28,520 bases of DNA, taken from contig JALDAH010000005.1 in assembly GCA_022729275.1 (NCBI GenBank), forward strand, positions 1 to 28,520, read 5' to 3'. Source of the DNA: Candidatus Nanoanaerosalina archaeon. Lineage in GTDB: Archaea; Nanohalarchaeota; Nanosalinia; Nanosalinales; Nanoanaerosalinaceae. Positions 8,054 to 17,199 of this stretch are shown piece by piece; the first letter of the stretch is position 1, and every line of letters starts with the position of its first letter. The notes under the pieces are model-generated. The model did no database searches and had not been told where the DNA came from. It was given only the letters and a program-made list of their open reading frames with translations. A program made the translations under genes and the position numbers.

Positions 8054-11000
8054 ATGAGAAAAAAACTTTTTATCTTGTTTTTGATTTCCGTCAGTTTAAT
8101 ATCGTTAGTATCAGCAAATACTGTTTTTGAAATAGAACAAATCAACAAATTTCCAGGCCAGGTTCAAGACGGAGGCAGACAAATAATAATTATTCAAATA
8201 GAAGATACAAGAACTAATAAATATTATATCCCTCAAGACGATCATGATTTGAAGTATAATTATAATGGAGCCCTAGAAACTCTTAAATATATAGATAATA
8301 GTGAAGGATTTTTTTATTTGGATATAGAAGAGGCTTATAAGGATCAAGATAGAAATATAGGGATTTATGATGGCACAGTTGAACTGAAGAGAATCCAATT
8401 ATTCCCTGAGGAACTTGAAGATACCGTAACGGAGAATCTGGAACACAGGTTCAAACTGGAGGATCCTGATTCTGAGGGGAACCTGATAGATAATAACGTT
8501 CTATCGGCGGATGGAATAAGACACATAGAGGACGGCGCTTCTCAAATTAGTGGTGGTAATAACGTCGAAATCGATATAAATGATCTCGGTTTAGATTATG
8601 GGACTGGAAACGAAGGAGAATTAACTATAAGCGGTTGGATTTACCCGTCAGGTGAAAATGGGATAATATTCGGAAAAACCTATTTTGACACAGAGGAAGA
8701 AACAGCCACAGGTTACCATCTATACCAGGACGATGGAACCATACAGTTCAGGCTATACAGTGAAAAAGACGATGATTCCAGCGATCAAATGATAGAATTA
8801 TCCAATAGCAATCTTCAGCAGGATCTTTGGAACTTTGTAGCAGTTTCTCTTAGAAGAGAAAATGGAGAAATAAATGTTAAACTAACCGTTAATCGTTATA
8901 TGGGAGAGCCTTCTACGATAGAGGGGAGCTTCGAAGCTGATTATGAAGAAATTAAATCCAACTCTCAGATAGGTACAGATGATTCGTATAAAGACTTCTT
9001 GGAAGCAGTATCAGACTTTGATCCTGATGAAGATAACTCAAAGGATTTCAGTGGGAGAATCAATGAGTTCAGATTTTACTCAACGGCTCTTGAAGAAGAA
9101 GAGATAGACGAGTTGATATACAGTGGAACTGAAAGATTTTACGATGCAGAAATAACAGACTACAAGGAATACTTCCACGAAAACTATGAAGAAATAGAAG
9201 ATATGGAAGGAGAGTACGAATTCAAAGGAGATATCACTTCTTTGGATAAAGAAGTTTCAACCGATAACAAAAGATTTTCCTTTTTCTCATATGATCATAA
9301 ATGGGAATCCACTGAAGACAAAAGTTCAAATGTTTTTGAAGTACCTAACAGAGATGAAACATTATATATCGCTCAATTATACGCTATAGATCACGAAGAC
9401 CGGTATCATAACAGCCTAGTTTCTGATCATGGTGCTGCAATGCCTATAGAAGTAGATAGAAATATTGAAGGTAATTTTTATTCTTTTGAACATGACGAAG
9501 ACCACTGCAACGAAGATGTTACGTCCTGCGAAAAAGGTGCTGAGATAACTTTCTGGATAGAAGAGCTACAAAATAAAGCTGATAATGTGGAGGTAAATGT
9601 TACAGCAATTAATGACGAGGACGAGACAACTAAAATCGGTTTATTGGATGAAAGAGGAGTTTACCAGGAAGATAATATGTGGAAAGGTGAATTTTATATC
9701 CCTGAATATGTGAACGCTAACGAGATAGAAGTCGAAGCGAAACTTATTGAAACGTATTCAACTGACACGGTATCAGGTAATCTTGAATTAGACCCTTTCA
9801 GAATTAATTTGGACCATATGGATTTAATTTATCAGAGCCGTAAAATAAATATAGGGATACAGACACTCAAGTACTATACTACAGATCAGAACTATCCTAT
9901 GGAAAATATTTCAGAGATAATATTAGATTTTAAAGATATTGATGAAGAAGTGGTATTTGATGAAGACGATATAAAGGAAAAAGCATTTCTTGATGATGAT
10001 TTTCTGAACTATAAACATCTCATACCTATAGACGCTGATACAGGCACACATGAGCTATCAGCCAGTATTGTAGATATGTCAGGAGCAACATATGAAGCAT
10101 CATCTAGCTTCGAAGTTCTAGAATTAACTAGAGAAGGTTCAGACATAAGAGTTGAAGACGCATCTTCAAGTCTTGGCTCTTATGAAGATGGTCAAATATC
10201 AAAGACTATGAGCGATCCTGAAAAATTGAAAGGAAATATAGTTTTAGCCAATTATGGGGATATCAATGGGTATGTTGAAGTGAGCTTTGAGGGAGACCTA
10301 GAAGATATAGGATCTACAGATCAGGAGACCTATAAAATTCCTAACTCAGGGAAAAATGAAAAGATTTTAAATACGGATATAGAAGTTGTTCTGAACTTCA
10401 GCGAGAAAGAACCTGATCAAATATATGAGGGAGGGATTGTTTTTAACGTGGAGGATGATATCGGTACTAACTACTCAACTAAAATTGATACAGTTCACTA
10501 CATCGAAACTCCGTGTGAATTTGAAGAAGGAGCTCTTTGTATAAGGAACAAAACTATTGAAGAAGAGATAACTTCTGTTAATGATTCCCTTACTTTAGAG
10601 ATTTTAAACCAGGGAGATGAAGATCTGGATATTGAATACGGTCCTAGCTTTCAAGATGAACTTTTCAACGTATTTAGGAGTGTTGAGAAAACTATTGAGG
10701 GTGGAGAAACATATATAGATTTAGAGCTTCGTGATGATCTTAATGCGGAAAATAATGGAGATTATAAAGGAAACATCAGTTTCGATTTTAACAATTCTAC
10801 ATTAAATATGCCTGCAAGTATAAACATATCCATACCACAAGGAGAACTTGAACTTTCAGTTGATGAAACCGATCTAGGAGATATACTTGAAGGAGATTCT
10901 GTAGATATAAGTTATGAAATCGAGAACACAGGGGACGTAGATTTTAGTTATGTTAACATCAGAAGCGATCCAACAGGCATAAGTGATTCCACAGATCCTG

Positions 11001-11536
11001 TTTCTTCTGGAGATTCTATATCAGACGAATTTGAATTCAACACCTATTTATTTGGAACAGGAGAAAAAGAAATAACCATAGAGGCGGTATCAAACTCTAG
11101 TGCAAGAGATTCAGAAACTTTATCTGTTTTTATATTGGAGAACATAGAAGACAATATAGAAAATCTTGAGAACCTCCTAGATGATTACAACGAACAAATA
11201 ATGGATCTTCCTGAAGAAGCTGATACAACAGAGATAAATAATGAATTTGAGAATTTAAGGAATGATATAGATCAATTGAATGAATACTGGGAAGAGAACG
11301 ATTACTCAAGTGCTAAAGACCTATACAACGATATCGATTTTTCGATTCTTGAATCATTGATCTCTGATGCTGAAGATGTTGAAGAAGATGAAGATAACGA
11401 TGAAGACGAACCTGAGATACCTGAAAACGGTGAAATAGAGGAGGAAGGTCCCAGTGTACTCTTGTTCATTATACCAGTCATTATACTGGTTATTATAGGA
11501 GCGATAGTCTATCTCAGTATAGTTCCAGAGGAATAA
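8054..11536 (+). CDS. Large LamG-domain surface protein with C-terminal membrane anchor
   Basis: A 1160-residue exported protein. A classic signal peptide (residues 1-21: K-K, a hydrophobic core, then S-A) is followed by a beta-rich region. A LamG/concanavalin-like domain spans about 140-360: L-T-I-S-G-W-I-Y at 190-197, W-N-F-V-A-V-S-L at 259-266, and F-S-G-R-I-N-E-F-R-F-Y-S-T-A-L near 332-346. Several Ig- or CARDB-like beta modules fill the middle and contain about ten N-x-S/T sequons. A predicted coiled coil occupies about 1030-1090, then an acidic linker and one membrane helix (about 1133-1156) with a short tail. The topology is an outward-facing protein held by its C-terminus. Such proteins serve adhesion or envelope structure; partner and ligand are unknown. 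Confidence 0.85.
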   Translation: MRKKLFILFLISVSLISLVSANTVFEIEQINKFPGQVQDGGRQIIIIQIEDTRTNKYYIPQDDHDLKYNYNGALETLKYIDNSEGFFYLDIEEAYKDQDRNIGIYDGTVELKRIQLFPEELEDTVTENLEHRFKLEDPDSEGNLIDNNVLSADGIRHIEDGASQISGGNNVEIDINDLGLDYGTGNEGELTISGWIYPSGENGIIFGKTYFDTEEETATGYHLYQDDGTIQFRLYSEKDDDSSDQMIELSNSNLQQDLWNFVAVSLRRENGEINVKLTVNRYMGEPSTIEGSFEADYEEIKSNSQIGTDDSYKDFLEAVSDFDPDEDNSKDFSGRINEFRFYSTALEEEEIDELIYSGTERFYDAEITDYKEYFHENYEEIEDMEGEYEFKGDITSLDKEVSTDNKRFSFFSYDHKWESTEDKSSNVFEVPNRDETLYIAQLYAIDHEDRYHNSLVSDHGAAMPIEVDRNIEGNFYSFEHDEDHCNEDVTSCEKGAEITFWIEELQNKADNVEVNVTAINDEDETTKIGLLDERGVYQEDNMWKGEFYIPEYVNANEIEVEAKLIETYSTDTVSGNLELDPFRINLDHMDLIYQSRKINIGIQTLKYYTTDQNYPMENISEIILDFKDIDEEVVFDEDDIKEKAFLDDDFLNYKHLIPIDADTGTHELSASIVDMSGATYEASSSFEVLELTREGSDIRVEDASSSLGSYEDGQISKTMSDPEKLKGNIVLANYGDINGYVEVSFEGDLEDIGSTDQETYKIPNSGKNEKILNTDIEVVLNFSEKEPDQIYEGGIVFNVEDDIGTNYSTKIDTVHYIETPCEFEEGALCIRNKTIEEEITSVNDSLTLEILNQGDEDLDIEYGPSFQDELFNVFRSVEKTIEGGETYIDLELRDDLNAENNGDYKGNISFDFNNSTLNMPASINISIPQGELELSVDETDLGDILEGDSVDISYEIENTGDVDFSYVNIRSDPTGISDSTDPVSSGDSISDEFEFNTYLFGTGEKEITIEAVSNSSARDSETLSVFILENIEDNIENLENLLDDYNEQIMDLPEEADTTEINNEFENLRNDIDQLNEYWEENDYSSAKDLYNDIDFSILESLISDAEDVEEDEDNDEDEPEIPENGEIEEEGPSVLLFIIPVIILVIIGAIVYLSIVPEE

Positions 11537-11567
11537 ACTTTTATTCAAGTCAAACCAACTTATTTCT

Positions 11568-12008
11568 ATGACCAACATAACAGATGTCATTTTAAGAATA
11601 CTGGAACCTAACAACCTTGTCCTGTTGGTTTCATTAATTATAATTCTCGTGATAAGTTATATGATTATAAAAAAACTGACATCTGTCCTAATCATATCTG
11701 TTTTCTCCGGAGGATTCTTCGCACTACTAAACTACTTTAACATAACAGGTTTAGAGATCAGTATCACAAATGTACTGGGATTCATGGTTCTTGGAACCAT
11801 TCTGTATGTTTTTTTCACAGTGGTCTTTATAACGACCAACTTTTTTAGAAAAGTCCTCAAAATGATGAAAGAACTTTTTATAATAATAACAGCTCCGATA
11901 AAGTCTTTTTTAAGAAAGATTGGTAAAAAAATAGATGAAATGAGTCAGAAAAAAATTAAAGAAGAAAAGAAAGAGAAGTCAGTGATTCTTGAGGAGTCAG
12001 GCGATTAA
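11568..12008 (+). CDS. Small membrane protein, three helices
   Basis: A 146-residue protein with hydrophobic segments at about 17-34, 38-58 and 68-94, then a basic amphipathic C-terminal tail rich in lysine and glutamate that would lie in the cytoplasm. I recognise no family. It follows the LamG surface-protein gene by 31 bases on the same strand, so the two may be cotranscribed and the products may meet in the membrane; that is inference from position. It converges on the next gene with only four bases between them, leaving almost no room for separate terminators. Confidence 0.75.
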   Translation: MTNITDVILRILEPNNLVLLVSLIIILVISYMIIKKLTSVLIISVFSGGFFALLNYFNITGLEISITNVLGFMVLGTILYVFFTVVFITTNFFRKVLKMMKELFIIITAPIKSFLRKIGKKIDEMSQKKIKEEKKEKSVILEESGD

Positions 12009-12012
12009 TTTA

Positions 12013-12702
12013 TCAATCCTCTCCAAAACGTGTTCTCGATCCTTCTTTTCCAAAGACTCCTTTAACAACTTTTCCTTCAAGTAAGAACATCTTATCAGCA
12101 TCATACCTTGCTATATCTTTCATATATACACCTGAAAACTTTTCAAGTTCAAGAGGAACATTATCAAACTCCATATACTGCTCATCTGTATCTATAGAAC
12201 CGGAAACGTTGGAAAAAACTAAGTCGATATTCGACAAGTTATCAAGATAAATGTAGCTAGGTGATGATTTAACTGTCACCGTTTTTGGTTCTTCAATAAC
12301 AAATTCATTGTCTCCAACTACCAAGTGATCCGTAACTCCCTCAATGGAAACATTATCTTCAGTGATAGATAGATCAACGGACAAATTCGCTAAAAAAACA
12401 CTTTCGCTACTGGTCGACATACCTCCAATATCAACATCTATAACACTTCCCTTTAAATCTATCTCTCTAAAAAATCCTGAATACTCTATTTCAGACATGT
12501 TTTCATGAGATACAATACTGATAGAGACATTTGTATCTCCTTGAACCTCTTTTGGATCATCAAAACCGGTAAAAATTCCTCTTAATCCTCCAAAAATTTC
12601 TGAAAAGTCTGTGAAATCGCTCATATCTTTATCATAAACATCCATACCTACAGCTATTAAAAGCAAAAAAATAAGCACAGCTGAAAAAACTTTTAAGTCC
12701 AT
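12013..12702 (-). CDS. Exported, sequon-rich protein of unknown function
   Basis: A 229-residue protein with one hydrophobic N-terminal segment (about 4-20) that acts as signal peptide or membrane anchor, followed by a soluble beta-rich domain. Six N-x-S sequons occur in the exported part, a high density that fits an N-glycosylated surface protein. There are no cysteines and I recognise no motif. The general plan, an N-terminal helix plus beta domain, resembles LptC-like proteins, but I see no specific match. Gene order suggests membership of the surface-protein block. It is transcribed from the region it shares with the TrmJ-type gene. Confidence 0.7.
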   Translation of the reverse strand: MDLKVFSAVLIFLLLIAVGMDVYDKDMSDFTDFSEIFGGLRGIFTGFDDPKEVQGDTNVSISIVSHENMSEIEYSGFFREIDLKGSVIDVDIGGMSTSSESVFLANLSVDLSITEDNVSIEGVTDHLVVGDNEFVIEEPKTVTVKSSPSYIYLDNLSNIDLVFSNVSGSIDTDEQYMEFDNVPLELEKFSGVYMKDIARYDADKMFLLEGKVVKGVFGKEGSRTRFGED

Positions 12703-12733
12703 AATAATTATACCTGTTTGAAATTTGTCTTAC

Positions 12734-12743
12734 ATATATAAAA
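12734..12743. promoter_or_regulatory. Shared TATA element between divergent genes
   Basis: ATATATAAAA lies in the 85-base gap between the exported-protein gene (leftward, start 12702) and the TrmJ-type gene (rightward, start 12788). It reads well as a TATA box on both strands (TATATAAAA rightward, TTTATATAT leftward), so it could serve either gene or both. Confidence 0.5.
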
Positions 12744-12787
12744 TGGTTTGTCAGTCAAATTTAATCAATAGATCTTAGAAAAGAAAG

Positions 12788-13492
12788 GTGATATATATCA
12801 ACAAATGTATAGTGGTTGAACCTGAAATAGAAGGTAATATAGGTTTCTTAGCTAGGACGATGGCTAATTTTGACTTCAAAAAATTGATACTTGTCAATCC
12901 AAAGATAAAAATAGGAGAAAAAGCCAGAAATAGAGCCGTTCATGCCCAGTACATACTGGACAATGTAAAAATTGTAGAAAAATTGGAAGATGCTTTAGAA
13001 CTTGTTGATTTCGGTATAGGCACAACAGGTTTAGAAGCTGATTCCTCCTCAAATGTTTTGAGAAATACCATGGATGTAAGAGATATGGCTCAAAGAGCTG
13101 GTAAAGTCGAGGGAAATATAGGAATAGTTCTCGGAAGAGAATCAAAGGGTTTATCCAATGAAGAACTTTCTATGTGTGATATAGTTGTAAAAGTACCTAC
13201 TTCCAATAATTATCCTGTGATGAATATCACGCATGCTGCAGGAGTAGTTTTTTACGAGATATTTAGAGAAAAAAATCTTGAAACTATTAAAGCAAGCAGT
13301 AGAGGTGAAAAAAAATATATAAAACATATTTTTAAAAGTATAGCTGATAATTTGGATTATTCAGAGGAGGAGACTGATAGGATTATGCAGTGCCTCAACA
13401 ATTTTATTGGCAGGTCTTTTCTGGATAAAAAGGAAGCAAACACCCTTATAGGGTTTTTCAAAGAAGTTGAGAAGAGTTTTGAAGGTGAATAA
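12788..13492 (+). CDS. trmJ: SPOUT RNA 2'-O-methyltransferase, TrmJ type
   Basis: A 234-residue SPOUT methyltransferase of the TrmH superfamily, TrmJ branch; archaeal TrmJ methylates the 2'-OH of C32 in tRNA. The three family motifs are present: E-P-E-I-E-G-N-I-G-F-L-A-R (11-23) with Arg23, G-R-E-S-K-G-L-S-N-E-E (116-126), and V-P-T-S-N-N-Y-P-V-M-N-I-T-H-A (136-150), which forms the trefoil knot. The C-terminal ~65 residues match the TrmJ-specific extension. The only reasonable start is a GTG at 12788, preceded by AAAGAAAG. The exact RNA target is inferred from the family. Confidence 0.85.
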   Translation: MIYINKCIVVEPEIEGNIGFLARTMANFDFKKLILVNPKIKIGEKARNRAVHAQYILDNVKIVEKLEDALELVDFGIGTTGLEADSSSNVLRNTMDVRDMAQRAGKVEGNIGIVLGRESKGLSNEELSMCDIVVKVPTSNNYPVMNITHAAGVVFYEIFREKNLETIKASSRGEKKYIKHIFKSIADNLDYSEEETDRIMQCLNNFIGRSFLDKKEANTLIGFFKEVEKSFEGE

Positions 13493-13495
13493 TAA

Positions 13496-14743
13496 ATGAT
13501 AGGTCTTATCGGAGGCGAAATAAATATTGTTCAAACAATTTTAAGTCTATTAGTTCTGGTTCTTTTTTTCGCATTATTTCCACGCCTGATAAGTTTTCAG
13601 ATAATTTACCAGCTCAAATCTGCCTTAGATGAGATAAAAGACAGCGCTATTAAAGCGGAAAACCTGTTCTTGAATAATATATCGGAAAAACCTTCTCAAG
13701 AGATGAGAGAGAGCCTTAAGCCTATGAAAAGCATGGTTGTTTCTCCTCCCGCAAGCATGGATCCTGCAGGAATGTTTCAAAAAATGGAGCATGTATTGGA
13801 CAGTTCTGAGGACAAAATGAAAGATTTTGTGAAATCTTTGAACCCTGAGATGGATGAAGAGAAACTTGCAAACAATACAATGGCTTTCAAAGGAGTTTAT
13901 GGAACTCATCAGATATATGTGATTTTAAGGCATTTCAAGAGGATAATAGAAGAGACAAAAAACTATCAATTAGGAGGTATGATGAAGATGGTTCTACCAG
14001 TGTACAAAGAACTTTCAGATGCTCAAAAAGGAGCTACAGATGCTTTCGTAAACCAAATACCTATAGGAGATACTATAGGACCTATGATAGCTGCCTCCTT
14101 GATCGAAAATGAGGATAATGTCGAAGAAGTTGCCGAAGATGTGGTAGTGAGCAAAGAGAAGTTTGAAGAAAACGAATTTTACGTGATGAAAAGCAAGGGA
14201 CCAGGAGCAAGACTCGGTAAGTACGGTAATGCCGTTAAAACCGTACTGGAAGAACAAGAAATAGATAAAATACTCACAGTTGATGCAGGAATGCGTTTTG
14301 AGGGTGAAGAAACCGGTAACATAGTCGACGGTACAGGTGTATTGATGGGCGGTCCAGGAGTCGAAAAATCCAAGATAGAGGAAGCAGCAATGGAGCACGA
14401 AATACCGCTAGAAGGATACATAATAAAACAGAGCGGTCCACAGGCATCCAAGCCGATGCACAAAAAGATCTGGGATTCAAAGGAAGAAGCTGTGAATATA
14501 TTAAAAGATGAGATAAGGAATTCAGAAGGAAATCTACTTATTATAGGTGTTGGAAACACATGTGGAGCCGGCAACAGTAAAGAATCAATTGAAGGAATTG
14601 AAAAAGACCTCAAAACTTACTGGGATGACCAGGAAGAAGAATCTTCGTCTTATCTCGGCCTTATGAAAGCATTTCCTATGGGAGGTGGTGATGCTTTCGA
14701 TGGTGAAAACACCTTTGAGATGTTCAGGAGCTTGGTGAGATAG
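13496..14743 (+). CDS. DUF1512 membrane-anchored archaeal protein
   Basis: A 415-residue protein of the archaeal DUF1512 family. One membrane helix (about 12-32) is followed by a basic F-P-R-L-I-S, a helical region, and a large soluble domain with several glycine motifs: M-K-S-K-G-P-G-A-R-L-G-K (about 225-236), G-T-G-V-L-M-G-G-P-G-V near 283-293, and G-V-G-N-T-C-G-A-G-N-S near 356-366. The glycine-rich loops suggest nucleotide or phosphate binding, but function is unknown. It follows the TrmJ-type gene by three bases and is surely in the same operon. Length fits the family. Confidence 0.85.
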   Translation: MIGLIGGEINIVQTILSLLVLVLFFALFPRLISFQIIYQLKSALDEIKDSAIKAENLFLNNISEKPSQEMRESLKPMKSMVVSPPASMDPAGMFQKMEHVLDSSEDKMKDFVKSLNPEMDEEKLANNTMAFKGVYGTHQIYVILRHFKRIIEETKNYQLGGMMKMVLPVYKELSDAQKGATDAFVNQIPIGDTIGPMIAASLIENEDNVEEVAEDVVVSKEKFEENEFYVMKSKGPGARLGKYGNAVKTVLEEQEIDKILTVDAGMRFEGEETGNIVDGTGVLMGGPGVEKSKIEEAAMEHEIPLEGYIIKQSGPQASKPMHKKIWDSKEEAVNILKDEIRNSEGNLLIIGVGNTCGAGNSKESIEGIEKDLKTYWDDQEEESSSYLGLMKAFPMGGGDAFDGENTFEMFRSLVR

Positions 14744-14753
14744 AAAAGAAACC

Positions 14754-14762
14754 ATTATAAAA
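14754..14762 (+). promoter_or_regulatory. Probable TATA box for rpl10e
   Basis: ATTATAAAA lies about 37 bases before the rpl10e ATG, in the 51-base gap after DUF1512. Transcription from it would give a leader of about ten bases containing the GAGGT ribosome site at 14784-14788. Confidence 0.55.
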
Positions 14763-14794
14763 GTTAGCTACAATTTTTTCAAAGAGGTAATAAT

Positions 14795-15313
14795 ATGGCA
14801 TTAAGACCGGGGAGAATTTACAGGGATGTTCCAGGACAGCCTTATACAAGGATGTCGCAGAAGAAAGATAAAGACAACTATATCACAGGAGCTCCAGCTC
14901 CAAAGATATCAATTTTTGATATGGGAGCGAAGGAGAAAGAGTTTGAGGAAAAGATAGTTCTTAAGGTAGATAAAGAGTGCTGTATCAGAAGCAATGCTTT
15001 AGAATCCGCAAGAATAGCAGCTAACTCACATCTTAGAAAAAAGGTTGGAAGAGAAAATTATCACATGAGGATAAAACCTTACCCTCATCATGTTTTGAGA
15101 CACCATCCTCTTGCAGGTATTGCCCAGGCAGACCGTTATTATGAAGGTATGAGAAAGCCTTTCGGTCGTTCAATAGGGCGTGCGGCTATAGTGAACAAGA
15201 ACCAGGAAATACTGGAGATTAGAACTAACACTAAAAACATTCAAGCCGCAAAAAAAGCTGCTAACAGGGCTGGTATGAAGATACCTGTTAGTTTCAGGGT
15301 TCATGTCAAATAG
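14795..15313 (+). CDS. rpl10e: 50S ribosomal protein L10e (uL16)
   Basis: A 172-residue protein matching archaeal L10e, the uL16 protein near the peptidyl-transferase and tRNA-binding region of the large subunit. The N-terminus M-A-L-R-P-G-R-I-Y-R, then P-Y-T-R and I-T-G-A-P-A-P-K-I, is diagnostic. H-H-P-L-A-G-I-A-Q-A-D-R near 104-115 and G-R-A at 127-129 are also conserved. GAGGT at 14784-14788 is a good ribosome site. Length is normal. Confidence 0.97.
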   Translation: MALRPGRIYRDVPGQPYTRMSQKKDKDNYITGAPAPKISIFDMGAKEKEFEEKIVLKVDKECCIRSNALESARIAANSHLRKKVGRENYHMRIKPYPHHVLRHHPLAGIAQADRYYEGMRKPFGRSIGRAAIVNKNQEILEIRTNTKNIQAAKKAANRAGMKIPVSFRVHVK

Positions 15314-15326
15314 AAATTTCTTTTTC
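15314..15326 (+). terminator. T-rich tract after rpl10e
   Basis: AAATTTCTTTTTC directly follows the rpl10e stop. Archaeal RNA polymerase can terminate at short runs of T without a hairpin, and a new promoter follows 25 bases later. Weak evidence. Confidence 0.35.
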
Positions 15327-15350
15327 ACATGATGATTTGAGGGAAATCTA

Positions 15351-15360
15351 ACTTATTTAT
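15351..15360 (+). promoter_or_regulatory. Probable TATA box for the PEP-synthase-like operon
   Basis: ACTTATTTAT lies about 32 bases before the ATG at 15388. There is no ribosome binding site before that ATG, consistent with a leaderless or nearly leaderless transcript. Confidence 0.45.
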
Positions 15361-15387
15361 CCCTTCATTCAAAAATTTTTCTTAGAT

Positions 15388-17199
15388 ATGATCCGATGGA
15401 TAAAAGATCTTGAAGGCGGGGAAGAAAGCAGTGTGGGTTGGAAGGCAAGCAATCTTTCTAGGGTTGATAGATCAAATGTTAATATCCCTAAAGGTTTTGT
15501 TATAAAATCAGAAGCCTTTGAAAGATTTAAAGAATATCATGGTATTAAAGAAGATATCATAAATGAATTAAGAGCTGTTGAAAGTTTTGAATCCGCTCAA
15601 AAAGCGTCTCAAAACATAAAAGATCTTTTCTCTTCAAGGGATATTCCTGAAGAAATTTTAGAAGAGATAAAAAAAAGATATTCAGAGGTAAACGTCAGTC
15701 AAAAAGTAAGAGAAGCTGGTAAGAAAGCTATTAATTTAATAGGAAATCAAAGAACTTATGAAACGGTTTTAATAAGAATTTCACCTGTTAATAAAGACGA
15801 AAAAGATATATATGAGCCGGAAATGGGTGTAAGTAGTAAAAAATCTCTTGAAAAATCTATCAAAAAGCTCTGGAAAAAATACTTCGAAGCGGAAGCATTA
15901 TTTTACAGGAGCAAGAAAGAAATTGCTTCAGCCAAACTGGCCATGATAGTCCAAAAATCGATAGAAACAGACGAGTCAGGCTCTGTATATACTAGAAGCC
16001 CTTTCAATAGAGATCTTCTAGAAATGGAATCAGCTTATGGACTGGGAGTCGGAATAAGAAATGGGGAAATAACTCCTGACAGGTTCTTGGTGGAAAGAAA
16101 CACAGGCAAAGTTGTTGAAAAGGATATAGCAGAAAAATATCAGAAATATGCGAGAAACCCTGCAACCGGTAAGATAAGCAAACAGCAGGTTTCTAGTAAT
16201 AGAAAAGATAGGAGGTCTTTAAGTACAGAAAAGTTTTCCAATGTCGTAAACGAATGTCTTAGAATCGAAAAGAAATTTAACAACCCTGTAAGAGTAGATT
16301 TCGGTTTAAAGAAGGATAATATACATATTTTTGGAGTTACAGAGCTTGAGAAAGTAAGGAAATTTAGTCAAAAAACTGGTGAATCAGAAAAAATTGTTGA
16401 AGGCATACCTATAGGATATAAAACAGTTAGAGGGATATCAAAGGTTCTCTATAGTAGCGGATCGGGCATAGATAACAAAATAGTGATAACCAATTCTGCG
16501 GGAAAAAAACTTGTCCCTCTACTTGAAAAAAACAAGGGGCTCGTAACAGAAACAGGAGCTAGAAGCACTTATATCTCAACCATATGCGATGAGATAGGTT
16601 TTCCAGCACTTGTGAGAACTAAAAATGTGTTAGATAAAATTGAGGATGGCAAAAAAATTGTTTTAGACTGTTCAACTGGTTCTCTGTACAGTGAGAAAGA
16701 ATTTGAAGAAAGAAGAGATTTCGAAAGCCCAGAGAACTTGAAAACATCAGCTATTGCATCAAAGATATACAAAAAATCAGAGAAGATAACCAAGTCATCA
16801 CTTTATGGCGAAGAACTGATTAACACAGAAAAAGGCTATCAAAAACTTGTCTACGACATAAATGACGTTGAAACCGACGAATATTTATTGTTGACCAATC
16901 TAAAAGAAGTATTTCATGTAAAAAAAGTTTCTAATGTTTTGATGGATTTGGAAAGCATTTCAAATAAAGGAATGGAACAATATGCTTTAGATGAATTGAT
17001 AGATTATGTCTTAAAAGAAGTAGAAAACGTAGTTGTACTGATTGAAAGTGATATTACTACCAGTGTTCTTGTTGAGATGATTGAAAGAGGGGTGAACGAA
17101 TTTATTATCGGGGACAGAATAGATAAAAAAATGTTTATGGAAAAGTTGGGAAGGGCAGAAAAAAGGTTTATCATTGACAAATTGAGAGAAATCGAATGA
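15388..17199 (+). CDS. Degenerate PEP synthase-like protein (probable pseudoenzyme)
   Basis: A 603-residue protein with the plan of phosphoenolpyruvate synthase: a nucleotide-binding domain (about 1-320) then the swivelling phosphohistidine domain (about 335-435). The N-terminal G-W-K-A-S-N-L (17-23) and Arg130 keep conserved positions, and S-A-Y-G-L-G-V-G-I with E-I-T-P-D-R-F near 215-233 is clearly PPS-like. The central histidine domain aligns without gaps to the family around T-E-T-G-A-R-S-T-Y-I-S-T (387-398), but the catalytic His is Tyr395. The Q-S-R-P end of the ATP site reads G-V-T-E (316-319). The large PEP/pyruvate-binding barrel is absent, replaced by about 165 unrelated-looking residues. 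It therefore cannot carry out the PPS reaction as known; a binding or regulatory role is inferred. It is coupled to the next gene (ATGA). Confidence 0.8.
   Translation: MIRWIKDLEGGEESSVGWKASNLSRVDRSNVNIPKGFVIKSEAFERFKEYHGIKEDIINELRAVESFESAQKASQNIKDLFSSRDIPEEILEEIKKRYSEVNVSQKVREAGKKAINLIGNQRTYETVLIRISPVNKDEKDIYEPEMGVSSKKSLEKSIKKLWKKYFEAEALFYRSKKEIASAKLAMIVQKSIETDESGSVYTRSPFNRDLLEMESAYGLGVGIRNGEITPDRFLVERNTGKVVEKDIAEKYQKYARNPATGKISKQQVSSNRKDRRSLSTEKFSNVVNECLRIEKKFNNPVRVDFGLKKDNIHIFGVTELEKVRKFSQKTGESEKIVEGIPIGYKTVRGISKVLYSSGSGIDNKIVITNSAGKKLVPLLEKNKGLVTETGARSTYISTICDEIGFPALVRTKNVLDKIEDGKKIVLDCSTGSLYSEKEFEERRDFESPENLKTSAIASKIYKKSEKITKSSLYGEELINTEKGYQKLVYDINDVETDEYLLLTNLKEVFHVKKVSNVLMDLESISNKGMEQYALDELIDYVLKEVENVVVLIESDITTSVLVEMIERGVNEFIIGDRIDKKMFMEKLGRAEKRFIIDKLREIE

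Noticed and set aside
11354..11614. Minus-strand 86-codon frame at the end of the LamG protein gene
   Set aside because: No ribosome site, no motif, and it lies across a membrane-helix coding region and the next gene's start.
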